Assembly (NCBI GenBank): GCA_038230775.1
Contig: JBBRMQ010000083.1
Location: 1 to 15,537, forward strand
DNA from: JBBRMQ01 sp038230775
GTDB lineage: Bacteria; Acidobacteriota; Thermoanaerobaculia; Gp7-AA8
Direction of reading: 5' to 3'
Length of the DNA stretch: 15,537 nt
The number at the start of each line of letters is the position of its first letter. Positions within the stretch are counted from its first letter, which is position 1. Below, piece after piece: positions 1 through 6,926 of this stretch. The notes under the pieces are model-generated. The model searched no databases. It had not been told where the DNA came from and saw only the letters and a program-made list of their open reading frames with translations. A program made the translations under genes and the position numbers.

Positions 1-16
1 AACACCCGCCACCGTC

Positions 17-1342
17 ATGTCGATCATCCGGCTGTCGTTGATCGGACTCTCGTCACGCGTCTTCGTTCTCGCCTTGACGTTTGTCTCGAGCGTCGTGATT
101 GCCCGCGGCGTCGGTCCAGCCGGGCTGGGCGAATACTTCGTCGTCGTCACCACCGCCGCCCTCGTGGCGACCTTCTGCGACCTCGGTCTCTCCAGCAGCG
201 CGGTCGTGTTTTCGGGAGAGCGGCAGCGAAGGGTCGGCGTTATCGGGCTCCTCCTTCTGGGCGTGGCTGTAATCGTCCCGCTTGCAGTGTCGACGTCCAT
301 TCATGCGTTGTATCCGGCACTCTCGATGTGGGGGCATTCCCCGCTCGCCGCCGCGGCGGCAATCCTCATCGCGCCGATGACGCTCTACAACAATTACTGG
401 ACGTTCATGCTCGTCGGCCGTCGTCAGATCGCCATCGCCAACGCATTCCAGTGCGTTACGTATGTCGTCTTCACCGCATTCCTGATTGCGTTGCGAGTCA
501 GCGGAAGGATGAGCGTGAGCTCCATCATCGCGGCGCACGTCGCGGTATTCGGCGCGCAGATGGTGGCGCAGGCCATACTGGTTGCAGTCTGGCGCGCGCA
601 TGATGCGCACATGGCGCCCGCCAGCCCCTGGTCGGTGTTGCGCGAAATGCTGCGGTTCGGACTTCCGGTGTATCCGAGCACCGTCGCCAGCGTCTTCAGT
701 CTCCGCATCGGCATCCTCATGCTCGCCGCGTTTCACGGCACGTTCGCGAGCGGAATCTACTCGGTGGCGTTCCAGCTGGCCGACAAGATGCTGCTCATTG
801 CCCGGTCAATCCAGGACGCGATTTACGACGACGTCATCGCACTCCGCGGAAGTGCGGCGATCGCGGCCCTCAACCGATATATGCGCGCCTCTATCCTCCT
901 CTTCATCTGCATCACCACCGCTGGAATTCTCGCCGCGCCGGTCGCGGTGAGACTGTTCTATGGGCCTTCCTTTGTTGAATCGACGCTGCCGCTGCAAGTC
1001 CTCATCATCGGCAGCGCCTTGTTCGGCCTGGCAGGGCTACTCTCCACGTACTTCGTCGGACAGATCAAGAAGCCGGTCATCCTTTCCGCGATCGCGACTA
1101 CGAATGCCATGCTGGCGATTGGAGTCAACCGGCTTTTGATTCCGTCCATGGCGGCGAATGGCGCCGCATTCGCGATGCTGATTACGCAGACGACCGCTTT
1201 CCTGGCGACCCTCATCATCTACGTGCGGCTCGCGCAAACGGAATTCCGGTCAGTCCTGATGTTCTCGGAGGGTGATGCGCGCGACCTGCGGGCAAAGATC
1301 GCGGCGCGCCTGGCGGTCTGGCGCCGGCGGGCGGACGTGTGA
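17..1342 (+). CDS. wzx: Wzx-type polysaccharide flippase (MATE/MOP superfamily)
   Basis: Predicted 441-residue polytopic inner-membrane protein that would flip undecaprenyl-diphosphate-linked repeat units from the cytoplasmic to the periplasmic face. The N-terminus has the family pattern: an amphipathic start, a first hydrophobic helix, then GVGPAGLGEY at residues 31-40 and a second helix leading to DLGLSSSAV (55-63). Hydrophobic segments continue to about residue 405 and suggest 12 or so helices, and the length is normal for Wzx/RfbX. The ATG at 17 places this N-terminus correctly, but the frame stays open to the window edge and no Shine-Dalgarno is seen in the 16 bases before it, so the start is likely but not certain. 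The stop overlaps the next gene's GTG start by 4 bp (GTGA). The substrate cannot be read from sequence. Confidence 0.88.
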   Translation: MSIIRLSLIGLSSRVFVLALTFVSSVVIARGVGPAGLGEYFVVVTTAALVATFCDLGLSSSAVVFSGERQRRVGVIGLLLLGVAVIVPLAVSTSIHALYPALSMWGHSPLAAAAAILIAPMTLYNNYWTFMLVGRRQIAIANAFQCVTYVVFTAFLIALRVSGRMSVSSIIAAHVAVFGAQMVAQAILVAVWRAHDAHMAPASPWSVLREMLRFGLPVYPSTVASVFSLRIGILMLAAFHGTFASGIYSVAFQLADKMLLIARSIQDAIYDDVIALRGSAAIAALNRYMRASILLFICITTAGILAAPVAVRLFYGPSFVESTLPLQVLIIGSALFGLAGLLSTYFVGQIKKPVILSAIATTNAMLAIGVNRLLIPSMAANGAAFAMLITQTTAFLATLIIYVRLAQTEFRSVLMFSEGDARDLRAKIAARLAVWRRRADV

Positions 1343-2520
1343 CGGGGCGAGGAATCACCTCGGAGATGCTGTTCGCAGCGTGCGCTTGCGGGGGCCTGGC
1401 TTTTTTCCTGATGAGAAAGAGTCTGTCGACGCCGTGGGCCGCATTGGTGACGATCGTCAAGATCGCGATTCCGCTCGTGTACTTCGGCTATTTCTACGAC
1501 GGCACCTGGCAGATCGTGGACGATGTTCTGTATCACGATCTCGCCCGTTCTCTTCTGACGGCCGGCTACAACCCGATCACCGTCTTCACCGATCCCGCCG
1601 CCCGGTCGATTCTCCTGGACGCATCGAACGGCCCGGTGCTCCTCTACTGGTGGTGGAACGTGCTTGCCGAGTGGATTTTTGGCATTCACTATTACTCGCC
1701 CGTCTTCGTGAACGTGCCGATCGCGGCGGTGACCGCGGTGTACATCTACCGCCTGACACTCCTCGGCGGTTTTCCGGTGCAATACGCGAGACTCCTCGCC
1801 GTCTTCTCCACGCTGCACTGGGATCTGCTCCTCTGGTCCGCCTTTCTCAACCTGAAAGATCTGTCCGTCGTGATGCTCACCGCGGCGGCGCTGTTCTACC
1901 TCTTGCAGTTGTCGGCGCAGCGCGGAATAGGAATGGTCACGGCGTCGATGAAGCTGCTCATCGTCCTCGTGCTGTTGTCCACGATACGGTTCTACGTCGG
2001 TGTCCTTCTCCTGATCAGCTACTCGATCTGGCTTTTGCTACGCGTGCGGCGCCTGTCGACGTATCTCTCCTGGCTCGTGGCCGGCCTGGTCGCCCTTCTC
2101 CTGGTGAGACGCTATTTCAAGCTTTTCAACTGGTTCGATCTGAACGTCGTGGGGATCGTGGTCGGGATGATTCATTTCGTTTTGACGCCGCAGCCGTGGT
2201 CCATCGAGCCGAACTACTCGTTCGTCTTCATTCCCTCGGTCCTCCACTGGATCTTCGCCGTTCCTGCGGCCGTCGGCATGTGGCTGGCCTGGCGACGCTC
2301 GCGCAACCTGCGGCTGCTGGTGATCTACTTCGTCGTGGTGACGCTCTTCTACGCGGCCGTCCCCGATCTTCAGGGTCCCCGGCAACGGCTTCAGGTGAGC
2401 TTCATCTGGGCCTGGTTCGAATTCCACTTCTTCTATCTGATTCTCACGCCCGCCGGGGGTGGAGTGTTCCAGCCGCTGCCGCCCGCAAGCACGGCGCCGC
2501 TCGTTACGCGCGCGTCCTGA
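1339..2520 (+). CDS. Polytopic membrane protein, probable GT-C fold glycosyltransferase (or Wzy-like)
   Basis: Predicted 393-residue integral membrane protein with about nine or ten hydrophobic segments. After the first helices comes DDVLYHDLAR at residues 61-70, which resembles the acidic pair and D-x-x-Y-x-x-x-A pattern in the first periplasmic loop of GT-C enzymes of the ArnT/PMT/GT39 type. Further on are WSAFLNLKD (166-174) and GPRQRLQVS (346-354), which resemble the P/G-x-R-x-R-x-x segment near the end of several GT-C proteins. It lacks a large soluble C-terminal domain and ends in a short Pro/Ala-rich tail. The GTG start at 1339 lies in a 4-bp overlap with the flippase stop, so the two are probably translated together. 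It could transfer a sugar from a polyprenyl donor in the periplasm, or be a divergent Wzy polymerase. I cannot assign a family firmly. Its 3' end overlaps the convergent methyltransferase by 17 bp. Confidence 0.72.
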   Translation: MTGRGITSEMLFAACACGGLAFFLMRKSLSTPWAALVTIVKIAIPLVYFGYFYDGTWQIVDDVLYHDLARSLLTAGYNPITVFTDPAARSILLDASNGPVLLYWWWNVLAEWIFGIHYYSPVFVNVPIAAVTAVYIYRLTLLGGFPVQYARLLAVFSTLHWDLLLWSAFLNLKDLSVVMLTAAALFYLLQLSAQRGIGMVTASMKLLIVLVLLSTIRFYVGVLLLISYSIWLLLRVRRLSTYLSWLVAGLVALLLVRRYFKLFNWFDLNVVGIVVGMIHFVLTPQPWSIEPNYSFVFIPSVLHWIFAVPAAVGMWLAWRRSRNLRLLVIYFVVVTLFYAAVPDLQGPRQRLQVSFIWAWFEFHFFYLILTPAGGGVFQPLPPASTAPLVTRAS

Positions 2521-3340
2521 AGCCCAGCGCCGTCCAGTAGGGCGCGTGCTCGTTGAACGAGATCCGCTCCAGTCCTGAGCGGCGCATCATCTCTTCCATC
2601 TGCGCGCGTGTGTAGCGTTTCTCGACGCGCGTGCCGAAACGGTCGAGCGCGTCGCTGCGCATGAAGTAGAAGCGTTTGTGCCTGTACCAGGCGAGCGGTA
2701 GATTGTGCGGATTGCCGCCCGCTTTCTCGACGAGCAATGCAAGACGCGCCAGCGGCCAGTAGACGAGCGCCGCGATGAGCTGTGACGATGCCAGCCGGAG
2801 CATGAACGGCGCCCGGGCGACCACGCGACGCGGTGCGTCCGTAAGGCGCCACAACATCCGGTACCACGCCGGCCGGTTCTCGAGCGCGTAATAGAGGTAG
2901 AGCAGGAAGGGCGCCCCCGGCCGCAGCTTGCTGACGATCGCATGCAGAGACTCTTCAGTGTTGCTCACGTGGTGCAGCACGCCGAGGCAGTAGGCGAAGT
3001 CGAGGGAGGCAGGGTCGATCGGCAGGTTGTCGGCGGTTGCGGAAATGAAAACGCAGTTCGGTTCGTCCGCCAGCGCGCTGCGCGCAACGTCTAACGCCGC
3101 GCTCGGGTCGCAGCAGAAGAGCTTCCCGACCCGCGGCGCCACGAAGCGCGCCACGCGGCCGGTACCGCATCCCACGTCCGCACCCACAGCGTTCGGTGGA
3201 AGGTCCTGCCAGGGAAATCTGTGGAAGTAATCGTCGAAGAACCGCTTCAGGTTCTCTTCACCTTCCGGTTCGCGATGGGAGAACGTCTGCCATTCGCGAC
3301 CGAAATGGTCGATTACTTCCCGATCGTCAGCGGTAGCCAC
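2504..3340 (-). CDS. Class I SAM-dependent methyltransferase
   Basis: Predicted 278-residue cytosolic methyltransferase of the Methyltransf_11 type, last gene of the minus-strand operon. Motif I is DVGCGTGR at residues 55-62, the acidic residue that binds the adenosyl ribose is D78 in CCDPS, DNLP (104-107) follows the third strand, and the LHH post-motif is at 122-124. The N-terminal part (IDHFGREW, 10-17) resembles methyltransferases common in polysaccharide clusters. The C-terminal half has a helical insert and a YTRAQMEEMMRRSGLE segment (243-258), usual for this family. The GTG start follows the upstream glycosyltransferase stop by 18 bp and I see no strong Shine-Dalgarno. The likely role is O-methylation of a sugar or lipid-linked intermediate, inferred from neighbours only. 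Confidence 0.85.
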   Translation of the reverse strand: MATADDREVIDHFGREWQTFSHREPEGEENLKRFFDDYFHRFPWQDLPPNAVGADVGCGTGRVARFVAPRVGKLFCCDPSAALDVARSALADEPNCVFISATADNLPIDPASLDFAYCLGVLHHVSNTEESLHAIVSKLRPGAPFLLYLYYALENRPAWYRMLWRLTDAPRRVVARAPFMLRLASSQLIAALVYWPLARLALLVEKAGGNPHNLPLAWYRHKRFYFMRSDALDRFGTRVEKRYTRAQMEEMMRRSGLERISFNEHAPYWTALGFRTRA

Positions 3341-3358
3341 GGTCGCATGATATCGAGA

Positions 3359-4492
3359 TCAGCGACCGCACAATTCCCGATAGAGATCCTCGTACCGGGC
3401 CGTCGCCGCGGCGATGCTGAAGTGTTCCGCGATCCGTTGGCGGGCGCGGCCGCCCATCGCTTCGCGCTCCGATGCGGGCAGCGCGATCATCTCCTTCATC
3501 GCCGCGGCCAATGCGGTTGCATCCCGAACAGGAACGACGCGGCCTGACTGGCCAACGAGCAGCGCGGCGTCGCCGACATCCGTGACGACGCACGAGATGC
3601 CGGACGCCATCGCCTCGCCAACCGTGTTCTGCATTCCCTCGCCATACGATGAAGAGGAGACGAAGAGATCGAGCGCAGCCATGATTCGCGGCATGTCCTT
3701 GCGCACGCCGAGGAGTTGGACGCGGCTCTCTAGCCCGAGGGAAGCGATGCGGTCGCGGAGCAAGCGGTTTGACGCGTCGACACCGGAGCCCGCCAGAACG
3801 AAGTGCACGCCGGGATGTGCGCCGGCGACGGCCGCTGCCGCTTCGAGCAACATCGGATAGTCCTTCATCGGATCGAAGCGTCCGGCTGCTCCGATCAACT
3901 GCATCGATTCGTCGAGCTGCAACTCACGACGCAGCTCGGTGCGCGCAACCGCTGAAGGCCGGAACATGTCGAGGTCGAAGCCGTTCGGAATCAGCTCCCA
4001 GCGTCGCGGGCGGTAACCGAGTTGCTCGTGAACTGCTTTTCCGGCCTGCGAGTTCACGATCACCGCGTTCGGAACGGCCGAAAAACGAGCCAGCGTCTTC
4101 ATGATGGCGCCCGTCATGCGGCCGAAATTCGCGAGATCGATCGCGGAACAGCGAATGTTCGCTGCGAGGATCGGGACGCCGCTGATTTTCGCAACCAGAA
4201 GCCCGGCCAGATCGGCGTGGTAGAGCCATGTCTGCAGAACGTCGGGCTTCAGCCGCCTCAGGATCCGAACAAGCCGTAGAAGCGCGATGGGGTTCGGTAT
4301 CGCAGGATTCAAATGCAGCGCTTCGACCCTCACGCCTTCCGCCTCGATCCGATCGCCAAGGGCGCCCCGATTCGTAAGCGAGATCACCACGTTGCGAAAC
4401 TGCCGGCGATCCATTCGCGACACCAGCTTCAACAGCGTCGCCTCGGCGCCTCCCGTGGTGAGACCTGTAATGAGGTGAGCGATCGTGATCAT
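3359..4492 (-). CDS. Glycosyltransferase family 4 (GT-B fold)
   Basis: Predicted 377-residue cytosolic or membrane-peripheral retaining glycosyltransferase. The N-terminal acceptor domain opens with LITGLTTGGAEATLLKL (7-23), the GGAE pattern of exopolysaccharide GT4 enzymes. The C-terminal donor domain begins near GAAGRFDPMKDY (201-212) and contains the E-x7-E signature with E285 and E293 in GEGMQNTVGEAMASG. The open frame continues 81 codons further upstream, but that stretch is low-complexity basic sequence out of frame with the real upstream gene. The ATG at 4492 shares one base with the stop of the preceding membrane-protein gene (TGATG), which fixes the start. It probably adds one sugar to the lipid-linked repeat unit; donor and acceptor are unknown. 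Confidence 0.9.
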   Translation of the reverse strand: MITIAHLITGLTTGGAEATLLKLVSRMDRRQFRNVVISLTNRGALGDRIEAEGVRVEALHLNPAIPNPIALLRLVRILRRLKPDVLQTWLYHADLAGLLVAKISGVPILAANIRCSAIDLANFGRMTGAIMKTLARFSAVPNAVIVNSQAGKAVHEQLGYRPRRWELIPNGFDLDMFRPSAVARTELRRELQLDESMQLIGAAGRFDPMKDYPMLLEAAAAVAGAHPGVHFVLAGSGVDASNRLLRDRIASLGLESRVQLLGVRKDMPRIMAALDLFVSSSSYGEGMQNTVGEAMASGISCVVTDVGDAALLVGQSGRVVPVRDATALAAAMKEMIALPASEREAMGGRARQRIAEHFSIAAATARYEDLYRELCGR

Positions 4493-5100
4493 CAGAAGAG
4501 GGTGTAGATGAACGGCGCAAGCGCCGAGGTCTGGACGACGAAGAGGATGAAGCCGAGGGCGATGAGAGCGATCAGGACCGGCAGGTAGATATAGCTGCGT
4601 ATGGCGATGAAATAGTTGACGGTCGACGCGGCTTCGCCGAACGCCGAAGCGCGGCGTGAAGACTGCGGAATGCGCTCGTGTGGAATCGTCTTCGGCATCC
4701 AACCCTCGGCATCGACAGGTGGGACCTTCGTCCATGAGTAGAACGGATGCGAGCCGCGCCGGCTGCGCAGCCAGAGACCCGCGGGCAGGATCATCAGCAG
4801 GTACACGAGCGCGAGCACGACGCGAAACAGCAGGCCGGAAATGAAGACGCCTGCCGCTCGCGCGGCCCCGGCGACAGGCTGCACCGCGTGCGGATAGACG
4901 ATCGTCGCCAGAAGAGTGACGGCGCCCGCGCCTGCCACCACCTCCCAGAACGGCTCCGATGCTCCGACGACCGTGAACGCCTCGAGAACCCCGGCGATCA
5001 GCAGAAGCCAGCCGGCCGTCAGCCCGAAGATCACGGCGTCCCGGAGCGAACGGGAATCGCGGCGTGCGCGCAGGCGATCGAGATAGGTTTCGGTGATCAT
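4492..5100 (-). CDS. Fused SxtJ-SxtK(DUF5989)-like small membrane protein
   Basis: Predicted 202-residue membrane protein of unknown biochemical role. Residues 1-125 resemble SxtJ: hydrophobic segments near 23-43, 52-70 and 85-112, ending in LLFRVVLALVYLLMILPAGL (90-109), which matches my memory of the family's Y-x-x-x-x-P-x-G-L ending. Residues about 152-202 resemble the tiny SxtK/DUF5989 family: an amphipathic stretch, one helix, and the highly characteristic SALAPFIYTLF C-terminus (192-202). A polar, Pro-rich linker (126-151) joins the two, with no stop or frameshift, so this is a fusion of proteins normally encoded separately. The start at 5100 shares one base with the carbamoyltransferase stop (TGATG); a longer open frame to 5535 is a shadow. 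Its position directly after an SxtI-type gene supports the call. A membrane docking partner for the carbamoyltransferase is a plausible inference. Confidence 0.82.
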   Translation of the reverse strand: MITETYLDRLRARRDSRSLRDAVIFGLTAGWLLLIAGVLEAFTVVGASEPFWEVVAGAGAVTLLATIVYPHAVQPVAGAARAAGVFISGLLFRVVLALVYLLMILPAGLWLRSRRGSHPFYSWTKVPPVDAEGWMPKTIPHERIPQSSRRASAFGEAASTVNYFIAIRSYIYLPVLIALIALGFILFVVQTSALAPFIYTLF

Positions 5101-6926
5101 CAGTCGAGATCGAAGCGGCGCAGCCAGCGGCTGCGCTCTTCGTCGTTCAGCGGGCGGTTCTTCTGGGACTCGCGGCTGAGGAAGCGGTTGCCGATCACGA
5201 GGTCGTCGATCTCGGTGGCCATGAAGCAACGGTATGCGTCTTCGGCGGTGTTCACGATCGGCTCTCCGCGGACGTTGAACGAAGTATTCACGGCGACCGG
5301 ACACGCAGTAAGCCGCTCGAACTCGGTCAGGACACCGTAGAGGAACGGATGACGCAAGCGGTCGACGGTCTGAATTCTGGCCGAGTCGTCTACGTGAGTC
5401 ACGGCGGGGATTTCCGATCGAATCGCTCGCAACCGATCGAACCCTGTTGCATCCGACGTCGAGCCACGCCGGCGGGCTGACGCGATGGGCGCGGTGAGAA
5501 GCATGTACGGACTCTCGCGGTCGAGGTCGAACCATTCGGACGCACGCTCGGCCAGCACGATCGGCGCGAACGGCCGGAAGCTCTCGCGAAACTTGATCTT
5601 CTGATTCATGTGCGACTGCATCGATGTTGATCGGGCGTCGCCGAGAATCGATCGTGCGCCGAGCGCGCGAGGTCCGAATTCCATCCGGCCTCGGGCAAGG
5701 GCCACGATGCGCCCCGCCGCGATGGACGTCGCGATCTTTCGCTGCAGCACGTCGTCTTCAAACGTTTCCCACGTCGCGGAGAGACGCCGAAGCGTGAGGT
5801 CGTCGCTCGCCGATTCGCTCGCGATGTCCGGACCGAGAAACGCGCCATGCATCGAATCATTGGCTTCGGGCGAACGCGCGTTGCCGAGCGCGCCATGCCA
5901 CAGCCACAGCGCCGCGCCGAGGGAGCCGCCCGCGTCGCCGGCTGCGGGCTGAATCCAGATGCCGTCGAACAGTCCCGAATGCAGAAGGACGCTATTCGTG
6001 ACCACGTTCAGCGCGACGCCGCCGGCCATGGTCAAATTCCGCTGGCCGCTTTTCTCCCGCACATGCCTGGCCAGTCCGAGGACCAGCTCATTGAGGACCA
6101 GTTGGATGCTGGCGGCAAGGTCCATCTCGCGTTGGGTGATCGGCGACTCGGGCTTCCGCGGTGCGCCGCCGAACAGCCGCTCGAACGCTGCATTCGTCAT
6201 CGTCAATCCGTTGACGTAGTCGAAGTACCGTTGATTCAGAACGAACGATCCGTCTGCGTTCGCCTGCAGCAGCCTTGAGCGAATCAAGTCCGAGTAGTGG
6301 GGCTCGCCGTACGGCGCGAGACCCATCAACTTGTATTCGCCGCTGTTGATCTTGAATCCGGTGAAGTGCGTGAACGCCGAATACAGCAGGCCGGCCGAGT
6401 TGGGAAACCGTAACTGTTCGCGAAGCTCGATCGCGTTGCCGCGGCCGATGCCCCATGTCGTCGTGGACCATTCCCCGACTCCATCGATCGTGAGGATCGC
6501 GGCCTCTTCGAACGGCGACGGATAGAAAGCGCTGGCAGCGTGCGAAAGGTGATGGTCGGAATAGACCACATGCGCTCGGACGCCGAGCTCCTCCGCGACC
6601 TCGCGCCGCATCCAGAGCTTTCGCGTCAGCCAGGCCGGCAGCGAACGCAACGCTGCGCGAAAGCTTCGCGGAACATTGAGGTGGTGCGTCGTCATCAACC
6701 GATCGAATTTCACGACCGGGTTCTCGTAGAAGACCACGTGATCCACATCGTTCTCGCTGATGCCGGCGTGATCGAGGCAGAAGCCGATCGCTCCATGCGG
6801 GAACGAGGCGTCGCCTTTGACGCGGGTGAATCGCTCTTCCTGCGCGGCTGCGGCGATGTCACCATCGACGAGAAGGGCCGCCGCCGAGTCGTGGTAGTAC
6901 GCCGAAATCCCCAGAACGGTGGTCAC
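5100..6926 (-). CDS. O-carbamoyltransferase, NodU/TobZ/SxtI family
   Basis: Predicted 608-residue two-domain enzyme that would form carbamoyl-AMP from carbamoyl phosphate and ATP and transfer the carbamoyl group to a hydroxyl, probably on a sugar. The N-terminal Kae1-like domain opens with VLGISAYYHDSAAALL, has the metal-binding HHLSH (125-129), LTIDGVGEW (145-153), EYKLMGLAPYG (197-207) and AGGVALN (301-307). The C-terminal domain has GRMEFGPRALGARSILGD (413-430), KFRESFRPFAP (445-455) and NTSFNVRGEPIV (547-558). All key family motifs look intact. An ATG at 6962 adds 12 residues, but I prefer the GTG at 6926: it overlaps the upstream stop as GTGA and gives the family's usual N-terminus. It is followed immediately by the SxtJ-SxtK fusion, as in saxitoxin and many polysaccharide loci. 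Confidence 0.93.
   Translation of the reverse strand: MTTVLGISAYYHDSAAALLVDGDIAAAAQEERFTRVKGDASFPHGAIGFCLDHAGISENDVDHVVFYENPVVKFDRLMTTHHLNVPRSFRAALRSLPAWLTRKLWMRREVAEELGVRAHVVYSDHHLSHAASAFYPSPFEEAAILTIDGVGEWSTTTWGIGRGNAIELREQLRFPNSAGLLYSAFTHFTGFKINSGEYKLMGLAPYGEPHYSDLIRSRLLQANADGSFVLNQRYFDYVNGLTMTNAAFERLFGGAPRKPESPITQREMDLAASIQLVLNELVLGLARHVREKSGQRNLTMAGGVALNVVTNSVLLHSGLFDGIWIQPAAGDAGGSLGAALWLWHGALGNARSPEANDSMHGAFLGPDIASESASDDLTLRRLSATWETFEDDVLQRKIATSIAAGRIVALARGRMEFGPRALGARSILGDARSTSMQSHMNQKIKFRESFRPFAPIVLAERASEWFDLDRESPYMLLTAPIASARRRGSTSDATGFDRLRAIRSEIPAVTHVDDSARIQTVDRLRHPFLYGVLTEFERLTACPVAVNTSFNVRGEPIVNTAEDAYRCFMATEIDDLVIGNRFLSRESQKNRPLNDEERSRWLRRFDLD

Noticed and set aside
1..41. Possible tail of an upstream plus-strand gene ending at a TGA at 39-41
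   Set aside because: Only 12 codons are visible, of low-complexity Pro/Ser/Arg type. It would overlap the flippase start by 25 bp and cannot be distinguished from chance.
1272..2540. Long plus-strand open frame of 422 codons overlapping the GT-C-like gene
   Set aside because: It is rich in Arg, Gly and Pro with no membrane segments or motifs, and lies in another frame of a convincing membrane protein. Long shadow frames are common in GC-rich DNA.
2506..2547. Inverted repeat ACGCGC / GCGCGT at the flippase-operon and methyltransferase convergent junction, considered as a terminator
   Set aside because: Only 6 perfect pairs around a 30-nt loop, no T-tract, and GC-rich chance matches are frequent. 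Much weaker than the hairpin at 14945-14995.
5101..5535. 145-codon N-terminal extension of the SxtJ-SxtK fusion
   Set aside because: It is Arg/Pro-rich shadow sequence of the carbamoyltransferase C-terminus; the TGATG overlap gives the proper start.
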